From assembly GCF_000006565.2 (NCBI RefSeq), contig NC_031468.1, forward strand, positions 1,450,747-1,514,746: a stretch of 64,000 bases of DNA, given 5' to 3'. Source of the stretch: Toxoplasma gondii ME49. Lineage: Eukaryota; Apicomplexa; Conoidasida; Eucoccidiorida; Sarcocystidae. A program made the position numbers and the translations under genes. The notes under the pieces are model-generated. The model was not told the DNA's origin. It did no database searches and was given only the letters and a program-made list of their open reading frames with translations. Positions 57,247 to 64,000 of this stretch are shown here, one piece after another (positions within the stretch are counted from its first letter, which is position 1; each line of letters opens with the position of its first letter).

Positions 57247-60200
57247 ATGGCGAGGGGGACGACGGCCTCTTCTCTGGACGCGACGCGGCTGGAGGAATCA
57301 GAGGAAGAGGCGCCTCCTGGCGACGCAGAAGGGGAAGAAGATGCGTCTCTTCTCCTGACTTCTTTCCAGCAAGCAGAGGGAGCCGCGGAGGACGGGAGAG
57401 CAGGCCTCTCGCAAGCCGAAAACACAAGAAATGTCCAGAAGAAGAACGCCTCGTCATCTTCCTCTTCTTCTTCCTCTGCGACTTCTTCGTCTCCTGAAGA
57501 TGCTAAAAACGCGGCATCTGCCTCCAGTGCGGCATTCTCTTCTTCTTTGGGAGCGTCAAAAGTCCGAAATCTGCCGCTGGTGAGGAGGTCTGAGGTCGGC
57601 GGCGAGTCATCATGTTTCATATCTGTTTTTCTTTCCTCGCTGGATCTCCTATGTCCTTCCTCGACCTCTCTGGTGTCTCCCTTCGCGTATGCGTCTCTTG
57701 TGGCACCCTACCGCGCCTCCCCGGTTTCTGCTTGTTTTCTTCTCTCTCAAGTTGCCTCTCTCCCTCCTCCTGCTCTCTGTCTTTCCTCGCGGCCAGCCGC
57801 TCGTCCAGATCCCAGAGGCAAGTCTCCGTCGCTCCTGATCGCCGCCGTCCCCGCCTACCTCCTCGCCCTCCGTCAACTGCAACGTCTCCTCGCTCTGCCT
57901 CTTCTGGACTTCTCTTCTTCCTCTGGTTCGTCCGTCCAGGCGTCTCCGTCTGCTTATGCTTCTCCGGCGGTCTGTTCTCTGAACTGGAGACGCGCCTTTC
58001 GCCGCTTAGTTCTTCCAGACCGGGAGCGTGAGGCTTCTCTGGGAGAGATTGGCTGCTCCGATCTCCTTTCTCTGCCTCTCCGGCCTTGGCAGACAGAGTG
58101 GAGACGCGCGCGCTACGCAGCCTGTGTCTCAGCCTACGCTGTTTTTCGGGAGCTCGCTGCCGAGCGCGAGAGAGAGGCGCAGAGGATTTCCGAGAGAGGC
58201 AGGGAAGAAGGTCGAGAGAGAGAGCGAAGAACTTCAGGAGCTGAGGAGACAGACCGAGGCGACGCGTTTCTGGGTGCTCTCTACGACGCCGCACTGCATG
58301 CTCTCAGGGCGACGGACAGGCAAGCCGCAGAGGAGGGAGAAGCGGAACAGACCGACTCAGAAGAATGGGGAGAAGACCTGACCTCCATCCCGATCGAAGA
58401 TGGCGTTGACTTCGATGGCGAGGAGACGGGCCTTCCTCGAGACCCGACTCGCAGAGACACGGAACTCACTTCCCTACTTACGCTTCTCGAGGAATTTCGA
58501 GAAACCGCACAGCGGCTCTCCATTGCCTTCTGCAAAGCCAAGCGAAAGAAAAAGACACACCCGACGGATCTGTCGTCTTCTCCTTCTTCTTCTTCCTCTT
58601 CTTCCTCTTCTTCCTCTCATTCTTCTTCCTCTTCTTCCTCTTCCTCTTCTTCCTCTTCTTCTTCACCTTTTGTATTGATTTCCTCTCCACGAGATTCTTC
58701 CTCTTCCTCGTCTGTTCCTTCTTCTGTTGTGCGTCGGAGCCCGGTGCTGTCAGTCTGCTCCTTTTCGCAGTCGCTGCTGTCCGCTGAGGATCTCCTTGTT
58801 TCTCTAGGGTGTCATGTAGGTCGGACGGGCGTCGGTTTTCTGGACTGCATAACTGCGCTGCGCAGGGCGTCTGCCTCGAGTGCGTCTGCTGGTCTCCACG
58901 AAGGCGCAGAGGAGCTGAGGAGCGGCACAGCGAGAGGCGGCGCGCGAGAGGCAAAGCCTCGCTCCGTTTTGCCGCCGCCTGTGCCCTTCGGATCTTTCGG
59001 CAGGAAGCAAAGGATCTCGGAGGGAAGCGGGTGGGTGAAACCGTCGCCTCAAAGTCTCGCCGTCGTCGACTGGCAACTTCACCTGCCTCGAGGAGCTCTC
59101 GCTCGCGCTCTCCTCGCTTGTCCACGCTGCTCCAAAAAGCAGTCAACAAACGCAGGCAGCGAACTCAAAGGACTCAAAGGCGCATGCAACGGGAACACCA
59201 GAGCGCCTGGCTGTGGAGATCCGCCGCCGACTTGCTGTCTCTTTGGGCCAGCAGGGGCGGCGCTGTGGCGGTCCTCGGCGCCACAGGGAGGTGACCCGGA
59301 AGGACGAGAGAGCGAGAGCAGAGAAAATGGAGAAGAACAAGGAGAAAAAGAACAAGGAGAAAAAGAACAAGGAGAAAAAGAACAAGGAGAGGATGAGGAA
59401 GAAAGGGGGGAACGAGCAGAAGGAAAGAGTGGAGACGGGGGTGTGTCTGTGCGTCTTGTGTTGCACTTGGATACGAACTCCTTGGATTGGACTGCCTCGG
59501 AGGCGAGAGTGGAGGAAGAGGAAGAAGAGACGATGCCTCTCCTGCATGAGTTGGTGGGCGACCTTCTCCAGAGGGCGGTATGGACGATGAAGAAGAGCGA
59601 AGTCTCTGTCTTTTTCGTTCCTTTTCCAGGTCTCTTGGGCCTCGAGTCGGCTGGTCAACAGGGCAACTCTGCAGCCGCGTCTCTCTCGTCCTTTGCGCTC
59701 TCCTCAAAACTCTGCCAAGTGCATGCGCCCGCCTGTGTCCCCCTCGTCTTTTCTCTCCGTCTCCTCGACTTCCAACCTCTCTTCCCCTCTCTCTCTTCTC
59801 TCTCTCCTTCGTTCTCGTCTTCTCGGAAGGAGGAGGGAGGGCGAGGCGACAGTGGGGAAGTGCAGCAGATTGCGGGGCTTGTGTTGGAGGCGTCGCGACG
59901 AAGTCGATCTCTTTTGCAGATCGCGGAGGAGTTCCAGAGTTTCTGCTCCATCATTTTCCACCTTCTTCTCGAGCGCGACCCACGGGCGCCGCGCCTCCTC
60001 CTGTCTCTGATTCTCTCTTCCCGCGGAGAGAGTTCGGAGACGCGGGTCCTCTCCGGGCTTCCTGCGGAGGACGAGAGAGAGAGCAGAGGTCCGCGCTCGG
60101 TGGTCCGAAGGATCTTCCCCACTCGAGCCGAAGAGCGCCTCGTCTTGTCTCTGTTCGGCAGTGAACTCGAGAAAACGAATCCTGAGAAAAACACACGAAC

Positions 60201-63200
60201 GCATGCAGCGCCTTCCCCACCCGACTTCGTACAAACCCCACCGCCATCGCCGGCCTCGCAAAAGCGGTCTCGCTGGTGGCACCCTGGCGCTCTGCGCTCC
60301 GCTTCTCGGTCCCGACGGTTGCTGTCTCTCCTCTCGTCTTCTTCTGTCCCCAACGCTTCTCCTGCCTCTCCGGTTTTCTGTCGAGAAGACTCGCGCGAAC
60401 TCGAGAAGGGCGCCTGCGCGCGGTTGGCTTCGAAGCAGTCAGTCGACGAAGGCTCTTCAGAGGTCGAGGCGCATGCAGGCGCTGAGGAGACACTGCAGGA
60501 CGCCTCGTCGCACCTCCGAGGCCGCGCGCAGACGAAGAAATCGGCCGCGCCTTCGCCGCTTCTCCTTGGACATTTAGAAACTGAGACGAGTGCATGCGAC
60601 GACAACTCTCTGCCTGCGACGCCCAGTCTCTGCGCCGCGTCTGCCTGCGAGAGTGAAGCGCGGAGGCAGCGCGAGAACAAGGCAAAGGCCGAGGGAGATC
60701 GAGAGTCCAAGAGAAGATTTGCCGGCCTTCGGACGACCATCAAGTCGCCCCTCTGGCGACGCCGAGCGGGACCCCTTCCCAGTTCTCCAGGCTCTCAAGG
60801 ACCTCAAACGTCGGGAGAGAAGCGAGGAGAAGAAGAAGAACAAGTTGGAGCTGAAGAAGCGGCACGAGGAGGTACGCCGCGTAGAACAACCAAAGAAGAT
60901 GTTTTCCGCGTCGAAGGCGACGTGGAGGAAGGGCAGTTCTTCTCTGTGCATCGTCGCGGCGTCCCCGAGTTCGAGGCCGGTTCCTCCGCGGGTCTGTGGG
61001 GAGGGGCGAGGTCTGCTCTGCCCTCGCTGGCCGACTTGGCCAGCCTGCAAAAACAGCTGTACGCACACCAGGAGCTCGAGGTTCAGGGCATCAGTGGCCG
61101 CAGAGAAACAGACAAAGAGGACGCAGAAAAACTCGCACGGAGTATCGCCAGTGTGTTCGAGAAAGGCGTCGTGATTCAGGGGGTGTACTTCCAGGTCATT
61201 GAATCTGAAGAGGTGTGGAGGCATCTGCACCGAGAGCGCCAGGTGGCGCGCGCGGCGCTCTTTCGCTTTCAACAGTTTCCCTGTCCGCCTCTCTTTCTTC
61301 TTCTCGAAATGTCTGCCCGGCGTCTCTTCGCCTCACCCGTCTCGGAGGTCGCGCTTCTGCCCTGTCTCCGTCGCAGCGGCGTCTCTTCTTCCTCAACATA
61401 TGTGGAATGTGAAGCGGCCCTCATGCCCCACCCGCTGAGTCGCATGGGCGCTCCAAATCCTCGTCCTCGCAGATCCTGCAGCGAGTTCCCGGCAAAAGAA
61501 GAACAAGAAAGAGAAGGAGAAGGAGGAGAAGGAGACGGCGACGAGGAAGACGTCTCTCTTCGTTTGCGTGTCTCTGGGGGCTGGAGTTTCTCGAAGGACC
61601 GACTCGGCGTACCGAGTTTGCCGTCGCTTTTCCCCTTGGTTTCTTCATGCATTCCTTCCTTCTCCGTGGCAGACACACTCAAATCTTCTTCTCCGCGACG
61701 CTCTCTCTCGCGACGCCCGTTCTCCCGCGACGCGTCCGCTCCGCTGAAGGCAGAGGCGCCGCCGTTCCTCGTTGTGGACCCCGAGGCAGACAGCGAGCGA
61801 CAGGTCGCGCATGCGCGGAAAGTCGCCGTGGAGGCATCCAAGGAAGAACGGCAAGGCCTGCTGCTCGCGTTCGCTTCCGAAGAGCTGCGGCCGGCCGTCG
61901 TCCAGTGGACTGTGGCAGGCGCGGTGGACTCGGAGGACAGAGAGGGGGGAGGAGGGGGCAGACGAGAGAAGAAAGAGAAGGAAATGTCTCTTTTCCTCTC
62001 GAAGGAAGAGGAGACAGCGGCTCTGCAGGCCGCGTCGCAGGCTTTGGGCCTCTCTGGAAATTGCCTCGTGCTCTCGCCCCTGACAGAGTCTTCTTCTCTC
62101 GAAACATGCCGCCAAGCTGCTTCTTGGCTTCCGAGTTTCGCGCTCGCCGCTGCGGCGACAGACGCCTTCGCCTCCTCTGGGAGGACTCGACACCGTGGAC
62201 AAGTGCTCATGCATGCAGAAGAGAGCGCGGGTGTCGCGAGGAGGGCCGCGAGAAGTTCAGCCGGAAATCTGTGGAACGTCGCAGGGCAACTGTGTCGAGT
62301 GTGGGTCCTTTCCGCCAAGCGCGCAGCGGCCTCGGAGAGGAGAGAGGAGACTGCAGAACGCGAGGGGAAGCAAGGGAAAGACGTCTCGCCGGCAGACTCA
62401 AGTCCAGAGAACAGCAGGTCTCCGCTTTTTGGATTGCTGCTTCTTCCTCTTCGTCTGGCTTCTTCGTGGAACGTGAGGCCGAGTGCCTTCGACTTTGACG
62501 CGCTGCCTCTCGCGGCTGCTGAGGAGACGCGCAGAGGTGGAAGAAGAGAAGACCGCTTTCCTTGGGTCGCGCCTTCCTCGACTCGCTGTGAGGCTGCATC
62601 CTCAGAAGTCCGGGAGTTCGAAGGAGAACGGAACTCTGCGAAGAGGGAGGGGACGCAGCCTCTGGGCGGCGCAGGCGGGGCCTCCGAAGCCTCTCTCGGG
62701 GCGAGACCTTCTTTCTGTCTCGTCGGAAATGCCAGCTGTCTCCGCGGAGATACGTCGCGATCCGTCAGGAAAGTGGGGTCTTTCCTCCTGAGTGAGGTGT
62801 CAGGACACCTGGGCCATCCCCAGGGCCTGCGTGCGATTCTCCACGCCAAGTTTCTCCCTGTGGGCCTTGCAGAGTGGCTTCTCCTCGCCGATCTCTTTCT
62901 CGCTTTTCCAGAGAATCGGTCGCAAAGCGTTCCAGAGCAAGGCCGAGAGAAGCGTTTGCGCGAGCAGAGGCGAAAAGGCAGGCAGAGTAGCGGACCAGGA
63001 CGCGCCGGAGACGCAGCAGAGACACGGAGAAGTCCAGGAGAAGACGGTGCTGAAGGAGATAAAGAAACCGAGGACAAGGAGCAGGAGGGAGGAGAAGGAG
63101 AGGAAGACGAAAGAGAGAAGGAAGAGAACGAGAAAGAGGAGTTTCGATGCTTTGTTAGGAGGAGAGAAGGTCGCGCTCGGGAGATGTTTGCCTTGATTGC

Positions 63201-64000
63201 TGCAGATCTTCTCGGATCCGCGGTGAAGCGGGCACTTCGTCATTTGTCTCCGAGTTTTTCTGCGTTTTCTGCCCTTGTCGGTGCAGCAACAGGCTGGCTG
63301 TTCTCCGGGCACAGGGACGCAGCTGCATCTTCTTCCGCTGTCCAGGCTGGGGTGTCTCTATCTCTCGCCTTCCAGTTCCTTCGAGTGACGGCTCTGTTTC
63401 CTTCTCTTCGAGGACGGTTCTCTCCTCTCCTTCCTCTCGCCGCCTCTCAATCGTCTCCTGTGTTTCTGCGTCGTTCCCTCGCCTATCACCTTGGCTTGTC
63501 CATCCCCGCCTTCACAGATCCCCCAACATCTTCGTCTCTCTCTTCTCTCTCTTCTTCCCTTGCTTCTTCTGGGTACGGCGCGGCGCGAAAGAGGAGAATC
63601 TGGAGTCACCTGGAGGGACGCGGGGGCGAGAACGTCCAGTGGCGGTGCGCGCGTCTCTCGCAGATCCTTCGGGGGGGAGACTGGTCGGAGACACAGAAGG
63701 CCAGCGAGAACAAGAGGGGCCTGGAGACGCCGCAGGAGACAGTGTGGGGTGTCGCTGGGGAGACGCCCCTCGGAGCAGAGGTCCCGGCACCGAAAGAACA
63801 GCGCGTCTGGGTGCGAATGCGTCTGAAATCCGTATTGGAGGCGGAAGATGTCGCATGTCTGTCTTTGTCTCTCGGTCAGCTTCCTCTGGACACTCTCTCG
63901 TCTTCTTCTGAGGCGCAGGACTGGCCTGGGCGCGAAGGGATTGGTGGTGGAAGCAGAGATGACGCAGCGAAAGAGCGACAGAAGAGGCCTTCGCACAAGT
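57247..64000 (+). CDS. Very large low-complexity protein, unknown function (3' end beyond the window)
   Basis: One frame is open from 57157 to the window end without a stop codon, about 6.84 kb. From the ATG at 57247 it gives at least 2,251 residues with no intron needed. I read every codon line and found no stop. I do not recognise a family. The N-terminus is acidic and Ser/Ala-rich (1-115). Other features are Leu-rich helical stretches (about 190-225), a poly-Ser tract of about 30 residues (58582-58665), a GEKEQ pentapeptide repeat (59341-59391), many acidic/basic low-complexity segments, and more ordered patches such as MPLLHELVGDLLQRAVW (encoded near 59535) and MFALIAADLLGSAVKRALRH (near 63184). 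No signal peptide or clear membrane domain was seen. A 3' splice site (TTTTCCTGCAG, ending 57231) just before the ATG means an upstream exon is possible. Composition is typical of large apicomplexan proteins with low-complexity inserts. Confidence 0.8.
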   Translation, partial: MARGTTASSLDATRLEESEEEAPPGDAEGEEDASLLLTSFQQAEGAAEDGRAGLSQAENTRNVQKKNASSSSSSSSSATSSSPEDAKNAASASSAAFSSSLGASKVRNLPLVRRSEVGGESSCFISVFLSSLDLLCPSSTSLVSPFAYASLVAPYRASPVSACFLLSQVASLPPPALCLSSRPAARPDPRGKSPSLLIAAVPAYLLALRQLQRLLALPLLDFSSSSGSSVQASPSAYASPAVCSLNWRRAFRRLVLPDREREASLGEIGCSDLLSLPLRPWQTEWRRARYAACVSAYAVFRELAAEREREAQRISERGREEGRERERRTSGAEETDRGDAFLGALYDAALHALRATDRQAAEEGEAEQTDSEEWGEDLTSIPIEDGVDFDGEETGLPRDPTRRDTELTSLLTLLEEFRETAQRLSIAFCKAKRKKKTHPTDLSSSPSSSSSSSSSSSHSSSSSSSSSSSSSSSPFVLISSPRDSSSSSSVPSSVVRRSPVLSVCSFSQSLLSAEDLLVSLGCHVGRTGVGFLDCITALRRASASSASAGLHEGAEELRSGTARGGAREAKPRSVLPPPVPFGSFGRKQRISEGSGWVKPSPQSLAVVDWQLHLPRGALARALLACPRCSKKQSTNAGSELKGLKGACNGNTRAPGCGDPPPTCCLFGPAGAALWRSSAPQGGDPEGRESESRENGEEQGEKEQGEKEQGEKEQGEDEEERGERAEGKSGDGGVSVRLVLHLDTNSLDWTASEARVEEEEEETMPLLHELVGDLLQRAVWTMKKSEVSVFFVPFPGLLGLESAGQQGNSAAASLSSFALSSKLCQVHAPACVPLVFSLRLLDFQPLFPSLSSLSPSFSSSRKEEGGRGDSGEVQQIAGLVLEASRRSRSLLQIAEEFQSFCSIIFHLLLERDPRAPRLLLSLILSSRGESSETRVLSGLPAEDERESRGPRSVVRRIFPTRAEERLVLSLFGSELEKTNPEKNTRTHAAPSPPDFVQTPPPSPASQKRSRWWHPGALRSASRSRRLLSLLSSSSVPNASPASPVFCREDSRELEKGACARLASKQSVDEGSSEVEAHAGAEETLQDASSHLRGRAQTKKSAAPSPLLLGHLETETSACDDNSLPATPSLCAASACESEARRQRENKAKAEGDRESKRRFAGLRTTIKSPLWRRRAGPLPSSPGSQGPQTSGEKRGEEEEQVGAEEAARGGTPRRTTKEDVFRVEGDVEEGQFFSVHRRGVPEFEAGSSAGLWGGARSALPSLADLASLQKQLYAHQELEVQGISGRRETDKEDAEKLARSIASVFEKGVVIQGVYFQVIESEEVWRHLHRERQVARAALFRFQQFPCPPLFLLLEMSARRLFASPVSEVALLPCLRRSGVSSSSTYVECEAALMPHPLSRMGAPNPRPRRSCSEFPAKEEQEREGEGGEGDGDEEDVSLRLRVSGGWSFSKDRLGVPSLPSLFPLVSSCIPSFSVADTLKSSSPRRSLSRRPFSRDASAPLKAEAPPFLVVDPEADSERQVAHARKVAVEASKEERQGLLLAFASEELRPAVVQWTVAGAVDSEDREGGGGGRREKKEKEMSLFLSKEEETAALQAASQALGLSGNCLVLSPLTESSSLETCRQAASWLPSFALAAAATDAFASSGRTRHRGQVLMHAEESAGVARRAARSSAGNLWNVAGQLCRVWVLSAKRAAASERREETAEREGKQGKDVSPADSSPENSRSPLFGLLLLPLRLASSWNVRPSAFDFDALPLAAAEETRRGGRREDRFPWVAPSSTRCEAASSEVREFEGERNSAKREGTQPLGGAGGASEASLGARPSFCLVGNASCLRGDTSRSVRKVGSFLLSEVSGHLGHPQGLRAILHAKFLPVGLAEWLLLADLFLAFPENRSQSVPEQGREKRLREQRRKGRQSSGPGRAGDAAETRRSPGEDGAEGDKETEDKEQEGGEGEEDEREKEENEKEEFRCFVRRREGRAREMFALIAADLLGSAVKRALRHLSPSFSAFSALVGAATGWLFSGHRDAAASSSAVQAGVSLSLAFQFLRVTALFPSLRGRFSPLLPLAASQSSPVFLRRSLAYHLGLSIPAFTDPPTSSSLSSLSSSLASSGYGAARKRRIWSHLEGRGGENVQWRCARLSQILRGGDWSETQKASENKRGLETPQETVWGVAGETPLGAEVPAPKEQRVWVRMRLKSVLEAEDVACLSLSLGQLPLDTLSSSSEAQDWPGREGIGGGSRDDAAKERQKRPSHK
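58582..58665 (+). repeat. Poly-serine (TCT/TCC) coding repeat
   Basis: About 28 TCT/TCC codons, interrupted once by CAT, encode a poly-Ser tract in the large protein. Confidence 0.9.
59336..59391 (+). repeat. 15-bp coding repeat (GEKEQ)n
   Basis: Perfect 15-bp units GGAGAAAAAGAACAA repeat three times and continue into a diverged copy. They encode a charged pentapeptide repeat in the large protein. Confidence 0.9.

Noticed and set aside
61269..63077. 602-codon minus-strand open frame inside the large plus-strand gene
   Set aside because: The plus-strand frame is open for 6.8 kb; the minus frame is the GC-rich antisense shadow with no recognisable domain.

Overview
The window looks like nuclear DNA of a tissue-cyst coccidian, most likely Toxoplasma gondii or a close relative such as Hammondia or Neospora. 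The reasons are GC-balanced, intron-rich genes with GT-AG introns, long CT-rich low-complexity flanks, frequent TGCATGC motifs, many AT/TATATA microsatellites, and a set of apicomplexan-type genes. From memory and unchecked, a formate/nitrite transporter and a syntaxin lie close together on T. gondii chromosome Ib, which fits this layout. I see no mobile element, CRISPR array, rRNA or tRNA gene.

Nine protein genes can be supported, in order: (1) + 1394-7962, a nine-exon RlmN-type radical SAM rRNA methyltransferase with an unusual C-terminal membrane tail; (2) + 10430-11668, a single-exon formate/nitrite (lactate/H+) transporter; (3) - 13481-14494, a single-exon multi-pass membrane protein of unknown function; (4) - 15999-19994, a seven-exon plasma-membrane-type syntaxin (Qa-SNARE); (5) + 24247-33332, a twelve-exon LRR plus coiled-coil protein resembling the centrosomal linker LRRC45; (6) - 35540-41158, a four-exon SRSF1-like SR protein with two RNA-binding domains and a giant repetitive RE/RD tail; (7) + 45338-48018, a Nopp140/NOLC1-like nucleolar protein with LisH and SRP40 ends; (8) - 50110-53528, a five-exon HAD phosphatase of the phosphoglycolate/4-nitrophenyl phosphatase family, with one GC-AG intron; (9) + 57247 to beyond the window end, an uninterrupted reading frame of more than 2,250 codons that I cannot assign to a family.

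Exon joins were worked out by hand from splice consensus, reading phase and family alignment. For the RlmN, syntaxin, SR and phosphatase genes the phases close exactly, and protein lengths are 619, 337, 1389 and 472 residues. The LRRC45-like model (844 residues) also closes but has two weak junctions. The middle of the Nopp140-like gene is unresolved. Start codons are inferred.

The genes do not form an operon or pathway. Two are translation/RNA-processing factors, one is nucleolar, two are membrane transport or fusion factors, one is cytoskeletal/centrosomal and one is a metabolite-repair phosphatase. Gene pairs 4/5, 6/7 and 8/9 are divergent with 3.7-4.3 kb shared upstream regions, while 2/3, 5/6 and 7/8 are convergent.
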